Below are positions 1-7,077 of a DNA stretch of 20,683 bases, in pieces. The position numbers and the translations under genes were made by a program. The DNA comes from a bacterium (GTDB lineage: Bacteria; Muiribacteriota; Ozemobacteria; Ozemobacterales; Ozemobacteraceae), in the NCBI GenBank assembly GCA_016192885.1, contig JACPTH010000249.1, positions 1-20,683 on the forward strand. The letters are read 5' to 3'. The notes beneath the pieces are model-generated. The model saw nothing but the letters and a program-made list of their open reading frames with translations, was not told the origin of the DNA and did no database searches. Positions within the stretch are counted from its first letter, which is position 1. Each line of letters starts with the position of its first letter.

Positions 1-775
1 GATCGCTGATTTCGGAATTAGCGGCGATAACTTTTGGATGTTTCTCCCTGTATGTTTTTAGCAATTGAAATAGCTTTGCTCTTGCGCTTCCCAATTCTCC
101 GTTTAACCGCGCTATTTCATTAACGAAGTTGGAATTCGGGCCTTTGATATACTTTGGAATAGTTGACAATTTTCGACGCTCTTCGTCAAGTTTTACGGAA
201 ATACGTTTGGCTTCTTCCTCAAGCGCTACGCGATTTACTTCTAGGGCGGGAATTCCGGATTGATTTTGTACAAGTTGCATTTCCTTCCGGCCGTTTTCTA
301 TCTCTTCCATCAGAACTTTTTTCTTCTTTTCAAGGGTTTCACGCTCAAACCGTTCGGGTCTTAAAGAATACCCTAGAAATTGATCCGACAAAATTTTTAT
401 CAAATCATTACTTAATGATTGAAGGAGAGCGGGGTTAGAATGGCGAACATTTAGTTTCACCAAACCCGGGCCCGCTTCCTCCACCGAGTAGAAATTTGTG
501 CAGCCTTTAAGATGAGTTTCCAATCCGGATTTCCTTAAAGCGTCAAGAATTAACGGCTTTTGAGAAAGAATACCTTTCATGTATCCGGCTGGACTGCTTT
601 CATTTGTACCCTCGGAAGAAAAAACCCGTAACAAAGATTGGTCCTCATAAAGAGGAGGAAAGGAAAAATTTAGAAAGGCGGTGATAAAGAGGGCGGATAG
701 AATGATAAATGACGCTTCAGCCCAATGGAGCCGCAAACTCCTAATAATTCCCTGAAACAGTGTCTCGTATTTCAT
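1..775 (-). CDS. Wzz/GumC-type polysaccharide chain-length determinant protein (partial, runs off the left edge)
   Basis: A minus-strand frame is open from an ATG at 775 to the edge, giving 258 residues without a stop; the C-terminus is missing. The N-terminus is a short cytoplasmic piece, then a hydrophobic helix at about residues 22-37 (core FIILSALFITAFLNF), then a periplasmic region. Residues about 140-258 are charged and heptad-like (for example EKKKKVLMEEIENGRKEM), as expected for a coiled coil. This layout is that of Wzz/GumC/polysaccharide co-polymerase proteins, inner-membrane proteins that set exopolysaccharide chain length. The late stretch TYREKHPKVIAANSEI resembles the TY..+HP.V element common in GumC/EpsF-type members. 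The start is supported by GAGGA about 8 bases upstream. It lies 112 bases downstream of the cyclase gene on the same strand. Whether a tyrosine-kinase domain follows cannot be seen. The family call is by pattern recognition and fairly confident; the exact subfamily is not. Confidence 0.72.
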   Translation of the reverse strand, partial: MKYETLFQGIIRSLRLHWAEASFIILSALFITAFLNFSFPPLYEDQSLLRVFSSEGTNESSPAGYMKGILSQKPLILDALRKSGLETHLKGCTNFYSVEEAGPGLVKLNVRHSNPALLQSLSNDLIKILSDQFLGYSLRPERFERETLEKKKKVLMEEIENGRKEMQLVQNQSGIPALEVNRVALEEEAKRISVKLDEERRKLSTIPKYIKGPNSNFVNEIARLNGELGSARAKLFQLLKTYREKHPKVIAANSEISD

Positions 776-887
776 GAAATCGTCCTCGCGCTTTTGGATA
801 AGAAACCGAATGCGAAATAATGATCGCCTATCCAATCCATCGACAGATTAAAAATCGAACCGAAGAGGATGTCGACTAACAAAGAAT

Positions 888-2282
888 TCAGTAGCGCTGA
901 TACCCGCATACTCCGCAAAACCTAACTCCCTCTTTTTGCTCCGTTCCGCATTTCCTGCAGGGGCCCGTCACAAAATCTTCATAGGCGGAAACTGCAAAAA
1001 CGGTGATAGGCTGTGATTTTCCCTTGACGACAACTCCGGGCCGCTCTTCGCACTTTCCAACCCAATCTTTTAGGGTTTCAATGCAAAATTGACTGACTAT
1101 TATCTCGCCTCCGGCTGCTAGACCGCATAAGCGCGACGCAAGATTCACTCCGTCCCCGATCACCGTAAAATTTGAAAGGCGCTTGGAGCCGACATGTCCC
1201 ACGATCACTTCCTGATAATTAATGCCTATCCCCATGGAAAAAGCCGGAAAACCCTCTCCAACCCAAGCGGCCATGTTTTTCTGAACGTTGCGCTGCATTT
1301 CAATCGCGGCTTTAACGGCGGACAAACACGGGTTTTCAAGGGGAATGGGAGTTCCAAACAAAACCATAGCCGCATCCCCCATAAATTTGTCGAGGGTTCC
1401 ACGAAATTTCAGAATGGTATCGGTTACGAGGGAAAAATGCCTGTTTAACAACTCAATTACTCTCTCGGGAGGAAGTTTCTCCGAAAGGGGAGTAAATCCG
1501 CGGATATCCGCGAAGAAAATCGCGACCTTTTGCCTGCTTCCTCCAAGTACAATTCCTTCGGGGTTGCTTTCAATGAATTCGACAACCTCCGGCGCAACCA
1601 TATGCGAAAAAATCCCGCGCAGTTTTGCAAGCTCTTGAGTGCGTTGATTTAAGGTTTTCTTTTGTTCCGCGATAACTTCCGCATTTGTCATGACTAGTCC
1701 CATCAAGGAAGCAACCATTTTCAGAAGTTCGATTTCATCTTCCCCCGCAAAAACGTTCCCGCTGTATTGGCAAACAACTATAAGTTTCTCAACAACCCCG
1801 GCTTTACGAATTGGGCAGGCAATCTTGACGTCCGAAATTATTCCGCGACGCTCGAGAAATGCAAGGTCCGGGTTACTTCGAACATGCGCCAAACTTAAAA
1901 TTACTCCATGCTTCGCGGAATAAACCGGGATAGACTCTTCCTCAAGAGGAATAATCGGAGGGTTGTCTCCCGGGAATCCCTTTGAAACTTCCGAGCGCCA
2001 GCCACTTTCAGTACAAGTGAAAATTGCCCCCTTTTTAATGCCTAATGCGCTTTCAAGTAAGGCCCACGAAAAATCAAGGACCTGCAAGGAATCCAAACAC
2101 CCGATGAGAGCTTTTATTCTCTCGAAAAAAATGTGGTTTTTTTCAAACAGATCCTCTAGCCGTTTCTTGACTTGGTCAAGTTCTCGCTCGACCTTTTCTT
2201 TTTTTTCGGAAAGGTTAAAACAGTCTTTCTTAACGGTCTCTAATTCTTTTTTCGTTTTTCCAAAAAGATCGTCAAAGATCAT
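888..2282 (-). CDS. Soluble class III adenylate/guanylate cyclase with coiled coil, GAF-like domain and C-terminal zinc ribbon
   Basis: This 464-residue protein has no membrane helix. In order it shows a charged coiled coil (about 8-50), a GAF-like sensory domain (about 55-200), a short linker helix, a class III cyclase catalytic domain (about 250-430), and a C-terminal zinc ribbon with C442, C445, C456 and C459. The catalytic set looks complete: metal-binding D259 (FFADIRGF) and D303 (KFMGDAAM), substrate lysine K299, T373 at the purine-recognition position, and N380 and R384 (GVNLASRL). Lys plus Thr is the pattern of class IIIb adenylate cyclases, so cAMP is the likely product. It begins 6 bases after the second PilT-type ATPase gene stops and has no clear ribosome-binding site, which fits translational coupling. 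I infer a cytoplasmic sensor cyclase tied to pilus control. The ligand of the GAF domain is unknown. Trailing zinc ribbons are less common on cyclases than leading ones. Confidence 0.88.
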   Translation of the reverse strand: MIFDDLFGKTKKELETVKKDCFNLSEKKEKVERELDQVKKRLEDLFEKNHIFFERIKALIGCLDSLQVLDFSWALLESALGIKKGAIFTCTESGWRSEVSKGFPGDNPPIIPLEEESIPVYSAKHGVILSLAHVRSNPDLAFLERRGIISDVKIACPIRKAGVVEKLIVVCQYSGNVFAGEDEIELLKMVASLMGLVMTNAEVIAEQKKTLNQRTQELAKLRGIFSHMVAPEVVEFIESNPEGIVLGGSRQKVAIFFADIRGFTPLSEKLPPERVIELLNRHFSLVTDTILKFRGTLDKFMGDAAMVLFGTPIPLENPCLSAVKAAIEMQRNVQKNMAAWVGEGFPAFSMGIGINYQEVIVGHVGSKRLSNFTVIGDGVNLASRLCGLAAGGEIIVSQFCIETLKDWVGKCEERPGVVVKGKSQPITVFAVSAYEDFVTGPCRKCGTEQKEGVRFCGVCGYQRY

Positions 2283-2288
2283 TGTTGC

Positions 2289-3338
2289 TTATTCGTTCTT
2301 TTTGGATCTATATTCCTTAGGAAGGTCGGAAAGTTTTATTTTCTGCGATTTTACCAATTCTTTAATCGTATCATTCATTGTCATGCAACCTTGTTTTCTT
2401 CCAATTCGCATTAACGACGGAATTTCATGTACCTTCTTTTGTCGAATCAGGTTACAAACTGAAGACAACATAGGCAAAATTTCATAGGCAAGTATCCTGC
2501 TTTTATGGTCCCCTGATGGAATCAACATCTGAGAGATCACCAGTTTTAAGCAGCTTGCCAAGATAAATCTAATCGCATCGCGTTGATGGGAAGGAAAAAT
2601 ATTAATAATACGGTTAACGGTTTGAACGGCGCTATTGGTATGAAGGGTTCCGAGCACTAAATGCCCTGTTTCCGCGGCTTTTAAGGCTGTTTCAACGGTC
2701 TCTTGGTCGCGAAGTTCTCCGATAATACTCACATCCGGATCTTGGCGCAAACCGGCCGAGAGACCCTCATGAAAACTTAGGGTATCCATCCCGACTTGGC
2801 GTTGATTAACAACCGAAGTCTTGTATTCGGGATAAACGTACTCAATCGGGTCTTCAATGACTAAAATATGCTTATCGCCGTTTTGGGCGATCGTGTTTAC
2901 AAAACTGGCGATTGTCGTCGTTTTCCCGCTATTTGTGGCTCCGGTAACTAAAACCATTCCATTTTTAATTTTTAACAGCTCAATTTCAAATTCCCTGGAG
3001 AACCCGAGTTTTTCCAAACTCGAAATTGAACTTGGAACCAACCGCAGGGAAATGGCAACAGTGTTTCTTTGCAAAAAGATATTAGCTCGTAGTCTACAAA
3101 GGTTTTGGAAATCAAAGGAAAAGTCAACTTGACCTTGCGCCCTAAATTCTAAAAGTTGTTCTTTCGACATCATTTCAAGGGCAAGTTTTTCAAGTTCTTT
3201 TGGGGAAATGGGCGGATAATTGAGGCGATGGATTTTCCCCGCAATTCGAACGAACGGAGGGGCCGCAGTTTTAATATGGACGTCGAAAGCTCCCATTTCT
3301 AGAGCGGTTTTGATGAGTTTTTCAAGTTCTTCTAGCAT
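2289..3338 (-). CDS. PilT/PilU-type secretion ATPase, second of a tandem pair
   Basis: This 349-residue hexameric motor ATPase is of the PilT family, which in the cytoplasm powers type IV pilus retraction. Visible motifs are a Walker A loop GATNSGKTTT (133-142), an Asp box IEDPIEY (161-167), a Walker B SIIGELRD with catalytic E208, and a His box ETGHLVLGTLHT (223-234). The Walker A loop departs from the usual GPTGSGKST at two places (Pro to Ala, Gly to Asn) but keeps the GKT core. The C-terminal retraction motif (AIRNLIRE in PilT) is diverged here to a form reading SVCNLIRQ at 293-300. This suggests a PilU-like accessory or specialised motor rather than the main retraction ATPase. The gene overlaps the upstream paralog by 7 bases (ATGCTAG), with AGGA 5 bases before the ATG, so the two are translated together. 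It could also act on a type II-like secretion apparatus. Confidence 0.9.
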   Translation of the reverse strand: MLEELEKLIKTALEMGAFDVHIKTAAPPFVRIAGKIHRLNYPPISPKELEKLALEMMSKEQLLEFRAQGQVDFSFDFQNLCRLRANIFLQRNTVAISLRLVPSSISSLEKLGFSREFEIELLKIKNGMVLVTGATNSGKTTTIASFVNTIAQNGDKHILVIEDPIEYVYPEYKTSVVNQRQVGMDTLSFHEGLSAGLRQDPDVSIIGELRDQETVETALKAAETGHLVLGTLHTNSAVQTVNRIINIFPSHQRDAIRFILASCLKLVISQMLIPSGDHKSRILAYEILPMLSSVCNLIRQKKVHEIPSLMRIGRKQGCMTMNDTIKELVKSQKIKLSDLPKEYRSKKNE

Positions 3339-4411
3339 GGAATTCCTAATCGCCCCAGACGCGCCGAAAGAGCTTCCGGATCAGGGCTAAATGAAAGAGC
3401 TTTCTCAGGGCTTACTTTTTTCCCGACAACCAACTGCTCCAATGAAGAATTCATTGTAATCATCCCATCGGAACGTCCGGTTTCAATAAATAATGGGAGT
3501 TGTTCCTGCTTTTCGGAACGAATTACATTTTTTATAGCTTGGGTGTTGATTAAAATTTCGCGAGCGGCAACGCGTTTTTGAGGGTCTTCCATGGACGGAA
3601 CGAGGGCTTGGGCTACAATCGAAACCAAAACCGACGCGAGTTGTTCGCGGATAAATTCTCGCCCCTCAGGAGGGAAAACGCCAAGAATACGTTCGACAGC
3701 CGATGTGGTCGTGCTTGCGTGGAGAGTTGAAATGACAAGATGGCCTGTTTCCGCGGCCACCAGCGCCAATTGAACCGTTTCCAACTCGCGCATTTCACCC
3801 ACCATAATAATATCAGGGTCTTGGCGAAGAGCCGCCCGAAGAGCATCCGGAAAGGTCAAAAAATCTTTTCGAAACTCCCGCTGAAGGAATTGGCTCTTTT
3901 CATCTTTAAACAGAAATTCTATCGGATCTTCTAAAGTAATAATCCGGAACGGTTGGGAAATGTTAATGTTTTGCATTAGCGCGGCGATAGTAGTACTTTT
4001 CCCTGAGCCCGTGGGGCCGCATAACAAAATCAAGCCGGAATCTTGATCGACCGATTCGATAATTTGACGTTGTAATTGAATTGAATCCGGGGTGGGAACG
4101 ACAAAAGGAATCTGGCGAAAAACGAAAGCCAATTCTCCGCGTTGCAAGAAGCAGTTTACCCGAAAACGGCTAACCCCTGGGACAGAGACCGAATAATCGA
4201 GTTCCTTCCTTTGGTTAAACTGCTTTAACATTGTCGGGGTGGCGGTGGTTTCCAAAAATTTCTGAAGTTGTTCATTCTTTAGAGGTATTCCTGATGACCT
4301 TTTTAGCGTTCCGCCAACGCGGAAAACAGGGGGAAGCCCCGGCTTTAAATGCACATCGGAGGCGGTCAGGTTGTGGCAAAGGGTTAAGATTTCAGAAAGT
4401 TGCTCTTCCAT
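3332..4411 (-). CDS. pilT: PilT-type retraction ATPase, first of a tandem pair
   Basis: This 359-residue PilT-family ATPase has canonical motifs: Walker A GPTGSGKST (132-140), Asp box LEDPIEF (160-166), Walker B IIMVGEMRE with catalytic E206, and His box ETGHLVISTLHA (221-232). The C-terminal AIKNVIRSE (292-300) closely matches the AIRNLIRE motif needed for pilus retraction in characterised PilT proteins. It is therefore the better candidate for the main retraction motor of the pair. It starts 3 bases after the leuS stop codon without a strong ribosome-binding site and overlaps the second ATPase gene by 7 bases. Length is normal for the family (about 340-370). No other pilus machinery gene is adjacent, but pseudopilin genes lie about 12 kb away in the same orientation. 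Confidence 0.92.
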   Translation of the reverse strand: MEEQLSEILTLCHNLTASDVHLKPGLPPVFRVGGTLKRSSGIPLKNEQLQKFLETTATPTMLKQFNQRKELDYSVSVPGVSRFRVNCFLQRGELAFVFRQIPFVVPTPDSIQLQRQIIESVDQDSGLILLCGPTGSGKSTTIAALMQNINISQPFRIITLEDPIEFLFKDEKSQFLQREFRKDFLTFPDALRAALRQDPDIIMVGEMRELETVQLALVAAETGHLVISTLHASTTTSAVERILGVFPPEGREFIREQLASVLVSIVAQALVPSMEDPQKRVAAREILINTQAIKNVIRSEKQEQLPLFIETGRSDGMITMNSSLEQLVVGKKVSPEKALSFSPDPEALSARLGRLGIPC

Positions 4412-4414
4412 TTT

Positions 4415-6745
4415 CTACTTTACGACAAAACTTACCATTCGCTTAGGAATATGAATAAACTTAACGATTGTCTTTCCGGAAATGTATTTTACTATGCGCT
4501 CGCTTTTTAAACATTCCTTCCTTACATCATCATCGGAAAAATTAACGGGAATTCGAACCTGATCGCGTAGTTTTCCATTTACTTGAACGGGAACGACCGC
4601 GATATTTTCCTGAAGAAGCTCTTCTTTCCAGGTGGGCCAGGTTTCCTTATGCACCGAATCTTTATAACCGATTCGCTCCCAAAGCTCTTCAGTCAAAAAG
4701 GGAGCGATCGGAGCCAATAATCTTAGAAGCGTTTCAATCGCCTCTCTCCAAAGCTTAGTTTCAGCTATATTGGGGTCTTTCGCAAAGTCCGAAAGCGCGT
4801 TAACGAATTCCATAAGTCTTGCCAAACATGTGTTGAAACTAAAGCTTTCCAAATCTCTAGTAACGACTTTGACCGTTTTATGAATCCACCTTGTAAGTTC
4901 GTCCGCTTTTTCTCCTTCGGCTGAATTCGGTCCTCCCGGAAATTCTTGTACTATGTCAAAAACCCGATTTACGAAACGGTGCATCCCCTTGATTCCATCA
5001 TCTGACCATGCAACTTCCAGTTCAAAGGTTCCAAGAAAGAGAATAAAAGCTCGCAGGGTGTCGGGGCCGAATTTTTCAACCATTTCATCAGGCGTAATAA
5101 CATTCCCCTTTGATTTGCTCATTTTTTGCCCGTCGGAAGCTAGGAGCATTCCCTGGTTTCTAAGCCGGGCAAATGGTTCGTTAAATGGAATTAAACCCTC
5201 ATCCGCCATGACCTTAGTCCAAAAGCGGGCGTAAAGAAGGTGCATAACCGCATGTTCCGCGCCCCCCACATATAAATCAACCGGCAACCAATAAGAAGCT
5301 TTTTCCCGATCGAACGCGAAAGATTTTAGTTTCGGATCGAGGAATCTAAGAAAATACCAGGACGAACAGGCGAACCCGTCCATCGTGTCAGTCTCACGGT
5401 TAGCGGATTTTCCGCAATTCGGGCAATTTGCCTTCACCCATGAGTCAACCTTGGAGATTACTTTGGGCAAAATTACGGGAAGTTCCTTTTCGGGTACCGG
5501 AACGCTCCCGCAAAAGTCGCAGTGGATAATCGGAATTGGAGCGCCCCAATAGCGTTGTCTTGAAATCAACCAATCGCGAAACTTGTAGTTTACTTTTCTT
5601 TTTCCAAGATTTTTCATTTCAAGCCAAGAGCACATTTTTTGTATTGCGCATTCCGATGTTTCACCCGAAAACTCACCTGATTCGATCAAAACCCCGTATT
5701 CCGTAAAAGCTTCGGAAAAAGGTTTTTCTTCGTCGCCCTTCGCTGCGATAACTTGTCGAATGGGAAGATGATATTTCTTGGCGAAAGCGAAATCGCGTTC
5801 GTCGTGCGCAGGAACGGCCATTACGGCGCCGGTTCCATAACTTGAAAGGACGTAATCCCCAATGTACAAGGGGATTTTTTCATCGTTAAACGGGTTAATC
5901 GCGAAGCTTCCAAGCGGAACTCCGGTTTTTTCTTTCTCGGCGGAAAGTCTGTCGATCTCGCTCTTTTTTTTGGAATCAGCGACGTATTCTTCCACAATGG
6001 TTTTATTATCAGGATGAGTTAGCATTTCAACAAATGGATGTTCGGGAGTGACTTCCGCGCCGATTTTTTTCCCGATCCAATTTTCCTGCATTTTCTTTAT
6101 ATTTTCAGGCCAATCAACGGTTTTTAAATCGTCAATGAGCCGTTCGGAGTAAGAAGTTATTTTAAAATACCATTGCGTAAGGTCTTTTTTCGTAACTTCA
6201 GATTCGCAGCGCCAGCAAAGGCCTTGCTCAACTTGTTCATTTGCTAAAATGGTTCGGCAACTTGGGCACCACCACTGCGAACCTTTTGCTTGGTAAGCAA
6301 GTCCACGCTTATGCAGCAGGAGAAAAAACCATTGGGTCCAGCGATAATATTCGGGATCGGTGGAATTTATCTCTCTGTCCCAATCGTAGGAACATGCAAC
6401 CAAATCCATTTGCCGGCGATAATTCGCGGCATTTTTAGCGGTGGTATCCGTTGGATGAACACCCATTTTAAGAGCGTAATTCTCGGCTGGCAACCCGAAA
6501 GCATCCCATCCCATGGGATGAAGGACATTGAAGCCCTGCATGCGTTTCAAGCGAGAGATTACATCGGTTGGAACGTAGTTCCTCAAATGCCCGACGGATA
6601 AGCCATGGCCTGAAGGGTAAGGAAAGAAGTCAAGGCAATAAAATTTTGGTTTCGAGCGATTTTCGGAGGTTTTGAACAACCCGCTCTGAGACCACCTCGA
6701 TGGCCATTTTTCTTGAAGTATTTTAAAATCATACCGATCTGACAT
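4415..6745 (-). CDS. leuS: Leucyl-tRNA synthetase with a shortened editing domain
   Basis: This class I aminoacyl-tRNA synthetase charges tRNA-Leu. The HIGH-type signature is PYPSGHGLSVGH (42-53) and the KMSKS loop is at 541-545. Two cysteine pairs that look like zinc sites are C160/C163 with C177/C180 and C409/C412 with C441/C444. The anticodon-binding and C-terminal domains look complete, ending near residue 776. Bacterial LeuRS is usually about 800-870 residues. The shortfall is in the CP1 editing domain. After WIGKKIGAEV (223-232) the protein goes straight to TPEHPFVEML (233-242), so the stretch that normally holds the threonine-rich TTRPDT motif is absent. The other half of the editing pocket, GTGAVMAVPAHDERD (304-318, with D315 and D318), remains. 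The ATG has AGGAG about 6 bases upstream. It heads an apparent operon with two PilT-type ATPases and a cyclase. Identity is certain; whether the enzyme still edits is doubtful. Confidence 0.97.
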   Translation of the reverse strand: MSDRYDFKILQEKWPSRWSQSGLFKTSENRSKPKFYCLDFFPYPSGHGLSVGHLRNYVPTDVISRLKRMQGFNVLHPMGWDAFGLPAENYALKMGVHPTDTTAKNAANYRRQMDLVACSYDWDREINSTDPEYYRWTQWFFLLLHKRGLAYQAKGSQWWCPSCRTILANEQVEQGLCWRCESEVTKKDLTQWYFKITSYSERLIDDLKTVDWPENIKKMQENWIGKKIGAEVTPEHPFVEMLTHPDNKTIVEEYVADSKKKSEIDRLSAEKEKTGVPLGSFAINPFNDEKIPLYIGDYVLSSYGTGAVMAVPAHDERDFAFAKKYHLPIRQVIAAKGDEEKPFSEAFTEYGVLIESGEFSGETSECAIQKMCSWLEMKNLGKRKVNYKFRDWLISRQRYWGAPIPIIHCDFCGSVPVPEKELPVILPKVISKVDSWVKANCPNCGKSANRETDTMDGFACSSWYFLRFLDPKLKSFAFDREKASYWLPVDLYVGGAEHAVMHLLYARFWTKVMADEGLIPFNEPFARLRNQGMLLASDGQKMSKSKGNVITPDEMVEKFGPDTLRAFILFLGTFELEVAWSDDGIKGMHRFVNRVFDIVQEFPGGPNSAEGEKADELTRWIHKTVKVVTRDLESFSFNTCLARLMEFVNALSDFAKDPNIAETKLWREAIETLLRLLAPIAPFLTEELWERIGYKDSVHKETWPTWKEELLQENIAVVPVQVNGKLRDQVRIPVNFSDDDVRKECLKSERIVKYISGKTIVKFIHIPKRMVSFVVK

Positions 6746-6767
6746 TGAAAACTCCTAGGAAAGTTTT

Positions 6768-6794
6768 AATTACGAATTAGGAATTACGAATTAG
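6768..6794. repeat. Short tandem direct repeat upstream of leuS
   Basis: The unit AATTACGAATTAG occurs twice with a period of 14 bases, in the 59-base gap between the sulfur-carrier gene and leuS. Each unit contains the partly self-complementary core ATTACGAATTA. It may be simple slippage or a binding site; no function can be assigned. Confidence 0.6.
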
Positions 6795-6804
6795 CCATTT
6801 TTTT

Positions 6805-7002
6805 TTAACCGCCGCTAATTAAATGAATTATTTGAACCTTCGCATTTTCCGAAACTAAGGTCGTGGAGTATTTTTCCCTCGCGATTACTTCGCCGTCAAC
6901 TTTCACGACTAGAAGCGGAAAAATGAAATTCTTTTTTTTCAAAATGTCTGAAATGGTCATTCCGTCGAAATAACTTAATTCCTCTCCATTAACGAGAATC
7001 AT
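6805..7002 (-). CDS. thiS: ThiS/MoaD-family ubiquitin-like sulfur carrier protein
   Basis: This 65-residue protein has a beta-grasp pattern: MILVNGEEL at the start, a middle TISDILKKK helix, VVKVDGEVI, then IIHLISGG at the C-terminus. The terminal Gly-Gly is the thiocarboxylate-forming tail of ThiS and MoaD. By sequence it looks more like ThiS (the NGEE start and IxH..SGG end are typical), which passes sulfur to the thiazole of thiamine. No thiG, thiF or thiH is visible nearby. It lies 75 bases downstream of the tungsten aldehyde oxidoreductase gene on the same strand, so an alternative is a dedicated carrier for making the tungsten-pterin cofactor, as small MoaD/ThiS proteins often accompany such enzymes. 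There is no strong ribosome-binding site before the ATG. Family call is confident; the pathway is not. Confidence 0.82.
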   Translation of the reverse strand: MILVNGEELSYFDGMTISDILKKKNFIFPLLVVKVDGEVIAREKYSTTLVSENAKVQIIHLISGG

Positions 7003-7077
7003 TTAAAACACGAAGATCCGCGCCAAGAATAAATTTCCATAAAATTTTGTATTGTTTACAAACTACTGGAACTAAAT

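Noticed and set aside
163..438. Plus-strand open frame of 91 codons.
   Set aside because: It is antisense to the well-supported Wzz/GumC-type frame and its product resembles nothing I recognise.
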